Assembly (NCBI RefSeq): GCF_015910535.1 | Contig: NZ_JACBJG010000010.1 | Span: 62,001-126,000, forward strand | Reading direction: 5' to 3' | Length of the DNA: 64,000 nt | DNA from: Saccharomonospora sp. NB11 | GTDB taxonomy: Bacteria > Actinomycetota > Actinomycetes > Mycobacteriales > Pseudonocardiaceae | Notes under the pieces: generated by a model | Database searches by the model: none | What the model was told of the DNA's origin: nothing | The model's input: the letters and a program-made list of their open reading frames with translations, nothing else | Made by a program: the position numbers and the translations under genes | Shown: positions 39,826-50,597 of the stretch, piece after piece | Layout: every line of letters begins with the position of its first letter | Position numbering within the stretch: the first letter of the stretch is position 1

Positions 39826-41358
39826 TCACCGGTCTCTTGAGCCGAACCGGCGACGCAACTCGTGCTTGAGCACCTTCCCGGCGCCGGAGAGCGGCAGTTC
39901 GGCCACGAAGTCGTAGCCACGGGGGACCTTGTAGTTGGCCAGCCGCGCCCGTGTGAAGGCGTCCAGCTCTTCCGGGCTCGGACTGCCCGTCTCGGCAGGC
40001 ACGACGACGGCGTGCACCCGCTCGCCGTAGCGCGCGTCCGGCACGCCGACGACCGCACACGTGGCCACCAGCGGATGCTCGTGCAAGACGCTCTCCACCT
40101 CGGCGGAGTAGACGTTCTCGCCGCCCGTGATGATCATGTCCTTGATCCGGTCGACCACGTACAAGTAGCCGTCCTCGTCGAGGTAGCCCGCGTCGCCGGT
40201 GTGCATCCAGCCGTCCCGTACCGCCTCGGCGGTCAACTCGGGTTTGCCCCAGTACCCGAGCATCAGGTGCCCACCGCGCGTGACGATCTCCCCGACGGTT
40301 CCCCTCGGCACCTCGCGCCCGTCCTCGGCGACGATGCGGACCTCCGCGTGCGGGGCCGCGCGACCCGCCGAGTAGCGGTGCGGTCCCGCGTGGTCGGCCG
40401 GGCTCAGCAACGTGATCGCGGGCGACAACTCGGTCATCCCGTACGCCTGCACGAGCTCCACGTGCGGGAACAGTGCCGAGAACCGGTCGAGCAGTTCGGC
40501 GGGCATCGGCGCCGCGGCGTAGACCAGTCGGCGCAGTCCGGCGAACGCCGCCGGGTCGAAGGACGGGTGGTCGAGGACGAGCCGCACCATGGTCGGCACC
40601 AGGAACAGGTCGGTGATCCCGTGCTTCGGCAACGCGGTGAGCAGCGCGGCCGGTTCGAAGGACGGGATGGTCACCTGGGTGTTGCCCGTGAGCGACTGCA
40701 TCACCCAGTGCGCGAGGTCCCCGAGATGGAACATCGGGGCGGCGTGCAGGAACCGGCCGCCGGGTGTGGTCATGAAGCCGGACGCCACACACCCGAGCGC
40801 GGAGGTCAGCATCCCGGCGTGGCTCAACGCCACCCCCTTCGGCGCGCCCGTGGTGCCTCCGGTGTAGAACAGCGCCGCCAGCTCGTTCCCACCGCGTCGG
40901 GCGTCCGGAACCGGATCGGAGCTCGCGACGAGGTCCTCGTAGGACACACACCCCTCGGGTGTCGCGCCCTCACCGGCGTACACGACGTGCTTCACGCCCG
41001 GACACTCGGCCATCAGGGTGGGCACGGCCGAGGCGAAGGTGTCGTCGACGACGAGCACCCTGGCGTCGCAGTCGTTGAGGCCGTACACCACCTCCGGCTC
41101 GGCCCAGCGCGTGTTCACCGGGGCCAGGACCGCATCCGCCCAGGGCACCGCCATGAGATGTTCCAGGTACCGGTCCGAGTTCAGGGCGTACATCGCCACC
41201 CGGTCGCCGGACCCGACCCCCAGCGAACGGAGCCCACCGGCGAGCCGAGCGACTCGCTCGACGTGCGTTTCGAAGTCGCGAACCCGGTCGCCGTGGATCG
41301 TGGCGATCCGGTCAGGGTGCTGCTGCAACGCGCGGTGCAACGGCTGGGTCAGGTACAT
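39826..41358 (-). CDS. acyl-CoA/acyl-carrier ligase of the fatty-acid:CoA ligase type
   Basis: A 510-residue ANL-superfamily adenylating enzyme. Motifs are YTGGTTGAPKG (P-loop), QAYGMTE, the hinge region GYLYVVDRIKDMI and the C-terminal catalytic Lys in GAGKVLK. It lacks a carrier domain, so it activates a free acid and passes it to CoA or to a separate carrier such as the 82-residue protein at 50349. It lies 34 bases upstream of the AT-AT-PfaD gene on the same strand and has a GGAGGAA site before ATG 41358. The PKS begins with a KS and has no loading module, so starter-acid activation is a natural role; a beta-oxidation-type ligase unrelated to the product is possible. Confidence 0.87.
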   Translation of the reverse strand: MYLTQPLHRALQQHPDRIATIHGDRVRDFETHVERVARLAGGLRSLGVGSGDRVAMYALNSDRYLEHLMAVPWADAVLAPVNTRWAEPEVVYGLNDCDARVLVVDDTFASAVPTLMAECPGVKHVVYAGEGATPEGCVSYEDLVASSDPVPDARRGGNELAALFYTGGTTGAPKGVALSHAGMLTSALGCVASGFMTTPGGRFLHAAPMFHLGDLAHWVMQSLTGNTQVTIPSFEPAALLTALPKHGITDLFLVPTMVRLVLDHPSFDPAAFAGLRRLVYAAAPMPAELLDRFSALFPHVELVQAYGMTELSPAITLLSPADHAGPHRYSAGRAAPHAEVRIVAEDGREVPRGTVGEIVTRGGHLMLGYWGKPELTAEAVRDGWMHTGDAGYLDEDGYLYVVDRIKDMIITGGENVYSAEVESVLHEHPLVATCAVVGVPDARYGERVHAVVVPAETGSPSPEELDAFTRARLANYKVPRGYDFVAELPLSGAGKVLKHELRRRFGSRDR

Positions 41359-41376
41359 CCGGATTCCTCCGTGCGG

Positions 41377-42882
41377 CTACTTGTGCGGGGCGGAGAACAC
41401 GGGCGCGGGCAGGGGCAGTTGAGCAGCCGTCGCGCCGCACTCCAGCGCCCAGAGCGCCGCGTCCGCGCCCTGACGGCGGGCGTAGGCCCTGATCGCCTCC
41501 GGGTCGGGTGCGAGCATCGCCATCTCCTCCACCCCGTCGGCGAACGCGTCCACGTCGGGCCCGGGCGGGGTGCTGGCGTCGAACGGGCGGGCGTTCTCGG
41601 CCATGGCCTTGACCGTGCCGGGGTCGAACCGGTCGGAGAGTCCGAGTGCGGCGTACGACCGTTCCCCCGCTACCGCGCCCATCAGCGCGGACGTCTCCGG
41701 GGTCAGCGCGGGCGCCTCACGGCGCGGTGCCGCCGCACCCCGGCGCGACGGCGGGCCGGACGCCGCCCACCGCGCCGCCCACTGGGCCACGATGCCCGCG
41801 GCGTTCCGGTCGGCGGGGTTGTGCAGCCGCATCATGTCCCACTTGTTGGCCATGGCGACGACCACCAGATCGAGGTGCGGATACACCCGCGCGTCCCACC
41901 AGTAACCCCACGGGTAGGCCGCGGAGTGTCCCCACCACCACAGCCGCCCGTCACGGTCGGGATTGCTGATCTCCAGTCCGATCCCCGCGAAGGTGTCGGG
42001 CGTCACCGGGCTCGACCGGGTCACCCGGGGCCGCAACATGGCGGCGAGGCCGTCCGGACTCACCACACCGTCTCCGTCGCCGTTCGCCGTCCTCAACAAC
42101 GACTGGAGCAACCGGGCGTAGTCCACCGGTGAGGTGATCAACCCCGCTCCCGGATAGGTCGCGGAGTGGAACACGGGGGACGGCACGCACCAGGGACCGA
42201 AGCCCATGTAGCCGGTGGCGTACGCCGCCGACCCAGCGAGCTCGTCCCACCGCGAGCGTCCGGGGTTGCCGGTCGGCAGAGCGGAGTCACGCATCCCGAG
42301 TGGCGTCAGCGCGACGTCGTCGACGAAGGCGGAGTAGTCACGCCCGCTGACGGTCTCGACCGCGCACCCGACCACCGACATTCCGAAGCTGGAGTAGGCG
42401 TAGGTGCCCGGCGGGCCGTAGAGCGGGCACACACCGCCGTACTCGGGTGTCGTGCCCACCTCATGGCGCCACGCCACGTACTCGGCGATCGGGCGCGGTG
42501 AGGTCAGCTCGGCGTCGATGATGTCGGTGCGGTAACCACCCACGTGGGCGGTGAGCATTCCGGGGGTGATCGGCTCGGTGGCCTCCGGGTTGGCGGGCCG
42601 TGCCTGCGCGGGCAAGTGCGGGTCGATCGGCCCGTCGACGTCGATCTCCCCGGACTCGGCGAGCCGCATCAGGGACAGCCCGACCAGAGGCTTGCTGAGC
42701 GACCCCGCGGTACCCACGGAGTTCCCCGTCATCGGCACCCGGCGGGCCAGATCGGCGTACCCGGCGCCCATTCCCCGCAATTCGGTGCTCGACGCGAGGG
42801 CGACGGCGACACCCGGCGTGCCGGTGGCGGCCACGATGCGGGGCAACGTCTCCTCGATCGCGTCGGCCAGGTCGTGGAACAT
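41377..42882 (-). CDS. beta-lactamase-fold serine hydrolase (PF00144)
   Basis: A 501-residue protein of the serine beta-lactamase / DD-peptidase / esterase superfamily. The nucleophile motif Ser61-x-x-Lys64 is in AGSLSKPLVGLSL, and a Tyr-containing second motif is in GTYAYSSFGMSVVG. No signal peptide is seen, so it should act in the cytoplasm, unlike secreted beta-lactamases. Members include esterases, acyltransferases (LovD-type), D-amino-acid peptidases and resistance hydrolases. It follows the C-A-T-E-C synthetase by 19 bases, so it is co-transcribed. It could trim or acyl-transfer the peptide, remove a D-residue prodrug part (an E domain is upstream), or protect the host by opening a strained ring. 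Sequence does not decide. Confidence 0.85.
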   Translation of the reverse strand: MFHDLADAIEETLPRIVAATGTPGVAVALASSTELRGMGAGYADLARRVPMTGNSVGTAGSLSKPLVGLSLMRLAESGEIDVDGPIDPHLPAQARPANPEATEPITPGMLTAHVGGYRTDIIDAELTSPRPIAEYVAWRHEVGTTPEYGGVCPLYGPPGTYAYSSFGMSVVGCAVETVSGRDYSAFVDDVALTPLGMRDSALPTGNPGRSRWDELAGSAAYATGYMGFGPWCVPSPVFHSATYPGAGLITSPVDYARLLQSLLRTANGDGDGVVSPDGLAAMLRPRVTRSSPVTPDTFAGIGLEISNPDRDGRLWWWGHSAAYPWGYWWDARVYPHLDLVVVAMANKWDMMRLHNPADRNAAGIVAQWAARWAASGPPSRRGAAAPRREAPALTPETSALMGAVAGERSYAALGLSDRFDPGTVKAMAENARPFDASTPPGPDVDAFADGVEEMAMLAPDPEAIRAYARRQGADAALWALECGATAAQLPLPAPVFSAPHK

Positions 42883-42901
42883 GCGTTCTCCCGTGGAGCG
42901 G

Positions 42902-45900
42902 TCAGGACGCCCTGGCGGCGTCGATGTGGGCCATGACGTCGGCGGGCGACTCGGTGGTCGGATCGATGAGCGCCGTCAACGCGGCGGTCAGGCTCCGGTC
43001 GAGCACCCTGATCGAGTTCGCGTCGATCCGGGCCGCGTCGTACATCAGGTGCACCCGCAGCACCGGTCCGTCCTCCACGACGAGGGTCAGCGGGTAGTTG
43101 TTGGAGTCGTCCACGCGCAGCTTGTCCGGGGCGAGGCCGTGGAGGGCGTCGCGGACCGTGTCGTCGACCGGGTAGTTCTCGAACACCACCACGCTCGTGA
43201 ACAGCGGCGTACGCACGTTCACCTCGCTCCACCGCGCCACGTCGGGCAGCGCGGCGTGTTCGGACGGCATCCGCCGCCTGCTCTCCTGCAGGTCGGCGAG
43301 CCACGGCCGGAGCCGACTGGTGGCCGTGACCTTCACCCGCAGCGGCAGGGTGTTGATGAACATGCCGATCATGTGCTCGATGCCGGAGAGCCCGGAGCGG
43401 CCCGACGTGGTCACCCCGAAGACGACGTCGTCGGTGGCCGCGTGGCTGGCGAGGACCAGACCCCACGCCGCCTGGAACACGGTGTTACGGGTGAGCCGGG
43501 CGTCACGGACGAACGCACCGAGCCGGTCGGCGAAGTCCGAAGGCAGGTCCAGATGTCGCAACACGTGTCGAGGCCGTCCGCCTTCGCCGTCGTCGTTCAC
43601 CGGCAGCGGAGTCTGTCGTCGGAATCCGGCGAGGTACGGCGTCCAGAACGCCCGATCGGCCGCGGTGTCGCGCTCGGACAGCCAGCCGACGTAGTCGCGG
43701 AACGGTCGCCGGAACGGAATGGTCAGCGGCGCGCCGTCACGGATCGCGCGATAAATCGCGAGGACGTCCTGGATCAACGCTGCGCTGCTCCAGCCGTCGA
43801 TGACGACGTGGTGGGCCTCCAACAGCACCCGCCACCCGGTCTCGCGGATCAGCGTGACGCGCAACAGCGGCCCCCGCTCCAAGTCGAAACCGCGAGTCGC
43901 CGCGTCGGCGAGAAGATCGTCGAGAGCCTGTTCCCGTTCCCGTGGGGACAGGCCGGACCAGTCGAGCCGCGCCACGGGGAACCGCACCCGCTCGGACACG
44001 ACCTGCAGCGGGCGGTTCACCAGCCGCCAGGCGATGCTGCTGCGCAGGACCGGGTGCCGGGTGGCGGCCTCCTGCCAGGCCTGCGTGAACGCGTCGGGAT
44101 CGAGGTCGTCGAACTCCCAGGAGAGCCGCGTGGTGTACAGCCGGGCGTCCGCGCTTTGGATGGTGTGGAAGAGGATGCCTTCCTGCGCCGGGGACAGCGG
44201 ATGGAGGTCCTCGATCCCCCGGCAGGACCCGAACGCCCGGGTCAATTCCGTTGTGGACAAGCCTGCCAACGGGAAGTCGGCGCCGATGCGGAACCCGGCG
44301 TCGGGCTTACTGGCCGCCTCGGCGATCTCGGCGCACACGGTGAGCATGCGCCAGCCCAGCTTCTCGATCGTCGCGGTGTCGAACGCGGCGGTGTCGTGGG
44401 ACAGGCTGATGCGCAGTCGGCCGTCTTGCACCCGAACCACCACCTCGATCGGATACGGCCGGGGGCGGCTGGGAGCTCCGAACGCTCGCAGCGGGTCGCC
44501 GACGAGCCGGAAGAAGTCGCCTTCGGACTCCGCCGAGTCGGCCCGGCCGAGATAGTTGAGCTGGACCTCGGCCGCCGGCAACGCAGCCAGCGGGTCGGCC
44601 TCGCCGAGTCGGCGTGCGATGCCGTACCCGATCCCCCGGTTCGGGATCACGGCCGCGGTCTCGCGCACCGTCCGCAGGCACGCCTCGACGTCGTCCGGGT
44701 CGGGCAGGTCGACGGCGAACGGGAACACCGAGGTGAACCAGCCCACCGTGCGGGTGAGGTCGACGTCGTCGAACAGCGCTTCCCGCCCGTGGCCCTCGAC
44801 GTCCACCCGCACGCGCGACGAGCCGGTCCACCGACGCAACGCGAGCGCCAACGCGGCCAGCACCACGTCCTTGACCTCGGCGCCGAACGTCGTCGGCACG
44901 TCCGTCAGCAGCACACGGGTGTCCCCGACCGGCAACTCCGTCTCGACGACCGCCATGGTGGCGCGCGTGCCCGGGCTCCCCGGCTCGCCCCGATCCCGGG
45001 GCAGCGCAACGACCTCGGCCGGGACGAGCGAGGTCCAGGTCTCGATCTCGGCAGCGAGTTCGGAGCTGGTGGCGTAGGCGCGCAACCGCTGCGCCCAGGT
45101 CCGCACCGACGTGGTCTTGGCTGGCAGCGGGTCGCCGCCGCACAGGCGGGCCAGATCCTCCAGCAGCACTCGCCAGGACACGGCGTCGACACACAGGTGG
45201 TGGACGACCAACACCAAGGTGCGCCCGGACGCCACGGCCCGGACGAGGTGCCCGGCGGTGAGGTCGAATCCATCGACCGCGAGCCGCACCAGCTCGTCGA
45301 CGTCCCGCTCGCCGGCGACGCGCTCGATTCGGGGAACCGTACGGTGCGGCAGGATGCGCTGGGCCCACCCGTCGGCTTCGCGCGTGAATGCTGCCCGCAG
45401 GCCGTCGTGATGCGCGACGAGCCGGTCGAGCGCCGTGTCGAGGACGGACAGGTCGAGGTCCGAAGAGAGGTCGAGGACGACGTACTGGGCGAGGTGATCG
45501 CGTTCCGGGTCGCCCTCGGCGAAGTAGTCGAGCTGGATCGGGGTCAGCGGGACCGGACCGCTGATTTCCGTCTGTTCCGCCGTGGTCGTCGACTCCGCCT
45601 CGCACGGAACCGCCGCCACCGCGAGTTCGGCCAGGGTCTGGTGTTGGAAGAGCTGGTTCGGGGTGATGCGATAGCCGGCCGTCTCGGCACGCGACGCCAC
45701 CTCGATCGCCTGCAGGGAGTCGCCGCCCAGCCCGAAGAAGTTGTCGTCGACACCGACCTGGTCGAGGCCGAGCACCGCGGCCCACACCTCGGCGAGTGCC
45801 CGTTCGGCGGGGGTTCTCGGCGACGCCACCGTACGCCCGGCCGTGACGACGGTGGGTTCGGGCAGGGCCTTGTGATCCACCTTGCCGTTGGCGTTGAGCG

Positions 45901-48874
45901 GGAACTCGTCGAGCAGCACGACCGCGCTCGGCACCATGTACTCCGGCACCCGCTCCACCAGGTGGGCCCGCAGTGTCGCGGGGGAGGCCGCCTCCGAGTC
46001 GTCGGCGACGACGTAGGCGACGAGGCGCTTGTCGCCGCGACCGTCCTCCCTGGCGACCACGACAGCCGCACGCACGGCGGGATGGGCGCGCAGGTGCGCC
46101 TCGATCTCACCGGGCTCGATCCGGAACCCACGGATCTTGACCTGGTGGTCGGCTCTCCCGACGAACTCCAGGTTGCCGTCTCCGATCCACCGCACCAGGT
46201 CCCCGGTGCGGTACATCCGGGTGCCGGGAGGGCCGAAAGGGTCGGGCAGGAAGCGTTCCGCGGTCAGCCCCGGCCGATTGTGGTAGCCCCGGGCGACACC
46301 ACGCCCCGCCAGGTACAGCTCACCGGTCACCCCGGGCGGCACGGGAACCCCGTTGGGGTCGAGCACGTACTGACGCGTGTTCCAGGTCGGCTTGCCGAGC
46401 GGAATCCGCACGACCCCCGGCTCCAGCCGCCAGAAGTTGGTCTGGCCCGACACCTCCGCGGGACCGTACTGGTTGTGCAGCTCGGCCCACGGCAGCACCT
46501 CATGGAACCGCTCGACCAGGTCGGGTGTGATCGCCTCACCGCCGCAGTGCACCTGCCGCAGGGACGAACACCGCGCGGCCTCCGGCTCGTTGAGGAACGC
46601 CCGCAGCATCACGGGGACGAAGTGCACGAGCGTGACCTGCTCCTCGCGGATCAGGCGAGCAAGGTACTTCGGGTCTCGCTGCCCGCCCGGCTTGGCGACG
46701 ACGACGGTGGCGCCCGCCGTGAGCGGCCAGACGACCTCCCACATGGACGCGTCGAACGTGAACGGCGCCTTCTGGACGAGCCGGTCGCCCTCCCCGAGTC
46801 CGAACTCGGCCGTGTCGCACGCGATCAGGTTCGCAGCCCCACGGTGAGGGGTGAGGACGCACTTCGGCTTCCCGGTCGAGCCGGACGTGTAGACGGCGTG
46901 CGCGGCGTTGTGGGGCAGCACCCCCGTCCGCGGGGGAGTGGTCGGGTGATCCGCGAGCACGGTCAGGTCGGCGTCCAGTTCCACGATCGGGACGACGCCG
47001 TCCGGCAGGTTCGTGTGCTCCCCTCGCCGCGTGATCACGGCGAGGGCACCGGTGTCGGCGAGCAGCTCACGCAGTCTGCTCTCGGGCTGTTCCGGGTCGA
47101 AGATGACGAGGACCGAGCCCGCCTTCATCACCCCGACCAGCGCCACCACCGTCTCCACCGAGCGTTCCGCGCACACGGCGACCATTCGCTCGGGACCCGC
47201 GCCGAGTTCGCGCAGGCGGTGGGCCAGCGCGTTGGCGTGGGCATCCAGCTCGGCATAGGTGAGCTGCCGGCCCTCGCCGCGCACCGCGACGGCCTCGGGG
47301 ATGCGACGCGCCTGTTCGGCGATCAGCTCGTGCAGGCACGCTTCGTCCACATCAGACCGCGTGGTGTCGTTCCACTCCTCCAGGATTCGGTGAAGATCGC
47401 GTTCCCCGAGCATCGGCAGTTGCCCGATCCGCGTCCGCGGCCGAGCCGCCGCGGCGTCGAGGAACACCCGGAATCCCTCACCGAAGCGTTCGATGGTGGA
47501 CGCGTCGTAGAGATCGGTGGAGTACTCGATCCGCGCGACCAACCCGTCCGCACTTTCCGCGAACCCCATCGCGAGGTCGAAGTGGTTCGTGCCGGTGCCG
47601 GTCGGGAACGCCTCGACCTCGACGTCCGGCAGGACCAGGGCCTCTTCCCCGACCCCGCCCTCGACCTGGGCGAGCAGCAGCCCGGACGACCGGTCGCGCC
47701 GCTCGGTCACCTGGAAGCTGATCTGGTGCAGGGGGTGGATGCTGAGCTGACGCACCGGCTGCAGCTCGTCGACGAGCATGTCGAACGGCAGCTCCTGGTG
47801 GTCGAACGCGTCCAGCGCGGTGTTCCGGACCCGCCGGAGCAGGTCGAGGAACGTGGGATCGCCCCCGACGTCGGTGCGCAAGTTGACGCTGTTGATGAAG
47901 AACCCGATGAGGGGCTCCAGCTCCACCCGGTCGCGCGCGGCGACCGGCGACCCGACCACGACGTCGGTCTCACCGGTGTAGCGGGCGAGCTGTGCCTTCA
48001 ACGCGGCCAGCAGCACCATGAAGAGCGTGGCGTTCTCGTCCCGCGCGAGCGCACGCAGGCGTTCGGCGGTCTCCGCCGACACGGTGAACAGGTGCTCGGC
48101 GCCGTTGTACTCCGGCACCACGGGACGCGGCCGGTCCGGCGGCAGCGTGACGATCTGCGGCGCCCCCCGCATCGTCTCGACCCAGTGGTCCAGCTCGGCC
48201 TTCAGCCGCTCCACGTTCTCCGGCGACCGCTGCCACGCGGCGAAGTCGGCGTACTGGACGGGCAGCTCGGGCAGCCCGGACAGACGGCCGGCGCGCGCTG
48301 CCTCGTAGCTCGCACGCAGCTCACGGAACAGCACCCCGACCGACCAACTGTCGGTGATGATGTGGTGCATGGTGAGCAGCAGGACCCGGTCGTCCCGGGC
48401 CAGCTCCAGCACACCGACCCGCAGCAACGGGCCTCGCTCCAGGTCGAACGGCCGGGCGGCCTCCTCACGGGCGAGCTGCCGGGCCCGTGCCTCCGCTTCG
48501 TCGGCCGGGAGATCGCTGAGGTCCACCACCTCGATCGGTACGGCGCGGGGCTTGCCGACGACCTGCACCGGTGCGCCGTCGTGCACGGCGAACGTGGTCC
48601 GAAGACTCTCGTGGCGGGCCACGATCTCCGTGAACGCGGTCCGCAGTGCCTCGACGTCGAGGTGTCCGCGCACACGGTAGGCCAGTGGCGCGGTGTAGAC
48701 CTGACTGCGCGTGATCAGTCGGTCGAGCACCCACAACCGTTGTTGGGCGAACGACAGCGGAAGCGGTGCGCTCCGGTCCGCCCGTTCGATGGTTCCGGAG
48801 GATCGACCCTCGCGCCGCAGGAGCAGGTCGAGCAGCTCCCGTCGGCGTGCCGCCGCCTGATGTGCCGCTGTCAT
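42902..48874 (-). CDS. NRPS C-A-T-E-C
   Basis: The 1990-residue protein has C1 at about 15-450 (HHIITDSW; Ser replaces Gly of HHxxxDG). The A domain covers about 470-990 ([34 protein letters not shown]). The carrier domain has Ser1053 in GGDSL. The epimerase E covers about 1070-1490 ([16 protein letters not shown]). C2 covers about 1500-1970 (HHVVIDGWS), placed to accept a D-configured donor. The A-domain specificity residues read by eye are D-A-W-H-H-G-Q-G-Q-K, a polar pocket with Gln at the usual Asp331 position and no confident match. C2 has no following A-T, so its acceptor must be another protein: the C-A-T-TE enzyme lacks a need for it, but the free-standing A-T didomains at 52795 and 58607 fit. 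Start ATG 48874, without a clear ribosome site. Confidence 0.93.
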   Translation of the reverse strand: MTAAHQAAARRRELLDLLLRREGRSSGTIERADRSAPLPLSFAQQRLWVLDRLITRSQVYTAPLAYRVRGHLDVEALRTAFTEIVARHESLRTTFAVHDGAPVQVVGKPRAVPIEVVDLSDLPADEAEARARQLAREEAARPFDLERGPLLRVGVLELARDDRVLLLTMHHIITDSWSVGVLFRELRASYEAARAGRLSGLPELPVQYADFAAWQRSPENVERLKAELDHWVETMRGAPQIVTLPPDRPRPVVPEYNGAEHLFTVSAETAERLRALARDENATLFMVLLAALKAQLARYTGETDVVVGSPVAARDRVELEPLIGFFINSVNLRTDVGGDPTFLDLLRRVRNTALDAFDHQELPFDMLVDELQPVRQLSIHPLHQISFQVTERRDRSSGLLLAQVEGGVGEEALVLPDVEVEAFPTGTGTNHFDLAMGFAESADGLVARIEYSTDLYDASTIERFGEGFRVFLDAAAARPRTRIGQLPMLGERDLHRILEEWNDTTRSDVDEACLHELIAEQARRIPEAVAVRGEGRQLTYAELDAHANALAHRLRELGAGPERMVAVCAERSVETVVALVGVMKAGSVLVIFDPEQPESRLRELLADTGALAVITRRGEHTNLPDGVVPIVELDADLTVLADHPTTPPRTGVLPHNAAHAVYTSGSTGKPKCVLTPHRGAANLIACDTAEFGLGEGDRLVQKAPFTFDASMWEVVWPLTAGATVVVAKPGGQRDPKYLARLIREEQVTLVHFVPVMLRAFLNEPEAARCSSLRQVHCGGEAITPDLVERFHEVLPWAELHNQYGPAEVSGQTNFWRLEPGVVRIPLGKPTWNTRQYVLDPNGVPVPPGVTGELYLAGRGVARGYHNRPGLTAERFLPDPFGPPGTRMYRTGDLVRWIGDGNLEFVGRADHQVKIRGFRIEPGEIEAHLRAHPAVRAAVVVAREDGRGDKRLVAYVVADDSEAASPATLRAHLVERVPEYMVPSAVVLLDEFPLNANGKVDHKALPEPTVVTAGRTVASPRTPAERALAEVWAAVLGLDQVGVDDNFFGLGGDSLQAIEVASRAETAGYRITPNQLFQHQTLAELAVAAVPCEAESTTTAEQTEISGPVPLTPIQLDYFAEGDPERDHLAQYVVLDLSSDLDLSVLDTALDRLVAHHDGLRAAFTREADGWAQRILPHRTVPRIERVAGERDVDELVRLAVDGFDLTAGHLVRAVASGRTLVLVVHHLCVDAVSWRVLLEDLARLCGGDPLPAKTTSVRTWAQRLRAYATSSELAAEIETWTSLVPAEVVALPRDRGEPGSPGTRATMAVVETELPVGDTRVLLTDVPTTFGAEVKDVVLAALALALRRWTGSSRVRVDVEGHGREALFDDVDLTRTVGWFTSVFPFAVDLPDPDDVEACLRTVRETAAVIPNRGIGYGIARRLGEADPLAALPAAEVQLNYLGRADSAESEGDFFRLVGDPLRAFGAPSRPRPYPIEVVVRVQDGRLRISLSHDTAAFDTATIEKLGWRMLTVCAEIAEAASKPDAGFRIGADFPLAGLSTTELTRAFGSCRGIEDLHPLSPAQEGILFHTIQSADARLYTTRLSWEFDDLDPDAFTQAWQEAATRHPVLRSSIAWRLVNRPLQVVSERVRFPVARLDWSGLSPREREQALDDLLADAATRGFDLERGPLLRVTLIRETGWRVLLEAHHVVIDGWSSAALIQDVLAIYRAIRDGAPLTIPFRRPFRDYVGWLSERDTAADRAFWTPYLAGFRRQTPLPVNDDGEGGRPRHVLRHLDLPSDFADRLGAFVRDARLTRNTVFQAAWGLVLASHAATDDVVFGVTTSGRSGLSGIEHMIGMFINTLPLRVKVTATSRLRPWLADLQESRRRMPSEHAALPDVARWSEVNVRTPLFTSVVVFENYPVDDTVRDALHGLAPDKLRVDDSNNYPLTLVVEDGPVLRVHLMYDAARIDANSIRVLDRSLTAALTALIDPTTESPADVMAHIDAARAS

Positions 48875-49159
48875 GCGCCCATCGTTGCGGAGCGAACTGG
48901 CGGGCGGTGGGCACGCGCGTGACACGGCGTTCCCTGCGAAACCGCAGGTCCGCGGCCCACTCCCGGCCCGCCACATGGACCGGATACGGGAGCGCGACCG
49001 CACCCGAGCGCAGGCACGCCGGGAACCCGTAGCGGACCCCGGTGCCCGTCCGCAGGACCGGCCCTGACCTGGAGTCCCGCTCGGAGTCGACTGTCCAGCC
49101 GCTGCCCACCTTCCCCCGCACGACGGCACCACCATGGTGGAGCAGACGACGGGAGGACC
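48875..49159. promoter_or_regulatory. 285-base divergent control region (C-A-T-E-C NRPS / 2OG oxygenase)
   Basis: No gene is seen. A perfect 12-bp palindrome CCACCATGGTGG lies at 49129-49140, 19 bases before the oxygenase start. It contains the same 10-bp core as the palindrome at 14533-14542, in the other divergent promoter with the same kind of gene pair (2OG oxygenase versus NRPS). A CCGTAGC element occurs upstream of both. Confidence 0.45.
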
Positions 49160-50020
49160 ATGACGACCGAAGTCACCACATCACAGATCACCGGCGAGGC
49201 GTTGCCCGACGACCGCTTCCGGCTGCACGAGACGGTGGGCACGCTGGACATCGACCGGGTGCTCGACGTCCTGCACGGCGAACTGGCCGCCTACCGGGTG
49301 AGGAACTTCCTCTCCGAGGACCAGTGCCGGACGATCAAGGACAACTTCTGGAACTCCTCACGGCGCACACCCCGCTACGGCGAGGGAGCCGACGGGGTCG
49401 AGGCGTACATCCTCGGCGCCTCGCACATCGAGAAGTCCACTAAGGACTACCTTGACGAGGCGGCCGCGCAGGCCGACGCCGTCGCCGAGCTCTACGCGGG
49501 CACCACCGACCCGATGTCGGCGCTTTGCGAGCGCATCGGGAAGACGGTCGGCACGGGTCGAGCCGCTGCCCACGAGGGTCGCACCGCGGGTGGTTCCAAG
49601 GCGGTGTGCTGGAACAACGACGGCGGCGAGTACCTGCTCCTGCCGCACGACGACCTCGCCCAGCTCAGCGACCCGTTGCAGGCCGGGTTCGAGATCCAAC
49701 GCATCGAGCGCGTGATGGCCGTCAACGCCTACCCTTACGTGCCTGAGGGCGGCACCGGCCAGTTGAAGCTGTGGAACGTGTTCCCGGACGCCGAGACGAA
49801 GCACCGACTCGGGCTCACCCACAGCGGATTCCCGTACCCACCCGACCTGCTCACCGATCACCCGAGCATGGTCGTTCCCGTGGCCACGGGCGATCTGTGC
49901 GTCATCAACGGGAACCTGGTGCACGCGGTGCTCGGCAGCGGCTCGGCCACCGACCGGGGCCGACTGCTGCTGACCTGCTTCACCGGGACTGTCGGCGACG
50001 AATTCCTGTGGTGGACCTGA
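49160..50020 (+). CDS. Fe(II)/2-oxoglutarate-dependent oxygenase
   Basis: A 286-residue jelly-roll oxygenase. The facial triad is readable as His163-x-Asp165 ([10 protein letters not shown]) and distal His255 ([10 protein letters not shown]), with Arg266/Arg268 positioned for 2-oxoglutarate. It is unrelated in sequence to the PF10014 enzyme at 13480, so the cluster has two separate 2OG oxygenases. The exact subfamily and substrate were not recognised. It might hydroxylate or desaturate a carrier-bound or free amino acid. It has a strong GGGAGGA site before ATG 49160 and stands alone between a divergent promoter and a strong terminator, so it is probably expressed as a single gene. Confidence 0.82.
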   Translation: MTTEVTTSQITGEALPDDRFRLHETVGTLDIDRVLDVLHGELAAYRVRNFLSEDQCRTIKDNFWNSSRRTPRYGEGADGVEAYILGASHIEKSTKDYLDEAAAQADAVAELYAGTTDPMSALCERIGKTVGTGRAAAHEGRTAGGSKAVCWNNDGGEYLLLPHDDLAQLSDPLQAGFEIQRIERVMAVNAYPYVPEGGTGQLKLWNVFPDAETKHRLGLTHSGFPYPPDLLTDHPSMVVPVATGDLCVINGNLVHAVLGSGSATDRGRLLLTCFTGTVGDEFLWWT

Positions 50021-50075
50021 CCCCGCACCGACCAGACGCCCGGCACCGAGTGCCGAACGACCGTCGCATGGCACC

Positions 50076-50111
50076 GTGATGCCGGGTGGGCCACGCACCA
50101 CCCGGCATCAC
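50076..50111. terminator. bidirectional hairpin terminator
   Basis: A perfect 14-bp stem (GTGATGCCGGGTGG with CCACCCGGCATCAC, 8-base loop) lies between the convergent 2OG oxygenase and MbtH genes. It is the strongest terminator stem in the cluster. Confidence 0.88.
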
Positions 50112-50113
50112 CG

Positions 50114-50335
50114 TCAACCGTTGTGGGCTGCCATCCGCTCGCGCAGGCTCTTGGGACGCATGTCCGTCCAGACCCGCTCGATGTGGTCGAGGCAGTCCTC
50201 TTTCGACCCCGACACACCCGTCTCGTGCCAGCCTGCCGGGAGTTCCCGGTGAGCAGGCCAGATCGAGTACTGCTCCTCGTCGTTGACCACCGCGTGGTAC
50301 CGCGTCTCGCCCGTGTTGTCGGTCTGCTCGCTCAT
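50114..50335 (-). CDS. MbtH-family NRPS accessory protein
   Basis: A 73-residue protein with the MbtH signature: [19 protein letters not shown] and the invariant-Trp segment [10 protein letters not shown]. MbtH proteins bind and activate or stabilise adenylation domains. As the only one in the window it probably serves several of the four A domains here. It is last in the FAD oxidase / carrier / MbtH unit, 13 bases after the carrier gene. Its first residues (MSEQTDNTG) closely resemble the start of the PKS (MSEQSNNTG), an odd coincidence. Confidence 0.95.
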   Translation of the reverse strand: MSEQTDNTGETRYHAVVNDEEQYSIWPAHRELPAGWHETGVSGSKEDCLDHIERVWTDMRPKSLRERMAAHNG

Positions 50336-50348
50336 CGTGCTCCCTCGG

Positions 50349-50597
50349 TCAGTGTGCCTGCGCGCCGGCGGCCTTCTCGACCGCGGCACGGAAATCTCCG
50401 AACGTGGGCGTGTCCCACACCTGGAGCATGTCCACCTCGACACCGAGTTCCCGGCGCAGGTAGGACACGATGCGGGTCACCATGATGGAGTTGCCGCCCA
50501 GTTCGAAGAAGTCGTCGTCGTCGTGCACCTCCGTCACGTCCAACACCGTCCGCCACGAGGCTGCGACCACCTCGGCGAGGTCCGGCCGGTCAGACAT
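50349..50597 (-). CDS. free-standing carrier protein (PCP/ACP)
   Basis: An 82-residue four-helix carrier domain with the pantetheine attachment Ser37 in [15 protein letters not shown]. The LGGxS pattern is more PCP- than ACP-like. Its ATG lies inside the end of the FAD oxidase gene (8-base overlap), so the two are translationally coupled. The likely role is to hold the substrate of that oxidase, or a starter acid activated by the CoA-ligase-type enzyme at 39826. No A domain is attached, so it must be loaded in trans. Confidence 0.92.
   Translation of the reverse strand: MSDRPDLAEVVAASWRTVLDVTEVHDDDDFFELGGNSIMVTRIVSYLRRELGVEVDMLQVWDTPTFGDFRAAVEKAAGAQAH

Noticed and set aside
46320-47000. Assigning a definite amino acid to the C-A-T-E-C adenylation domain
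   Set aside because: The eye-read code D-A-W-H-H-G-Q-G-Q-K has partial likeness to Glu- and Ser-type codes but no real match, so I left it unassigned.
42551-48922. Very long plus-strand open frame (over 2100 codons) opposite the C-A-T-E-C NRPS
   Set aside because: It is an antisense shadow produced by GC bias; the translation is Arg/Gly/His/Val-rich without domains, while the minus strand has a full set of NRPS motifs.
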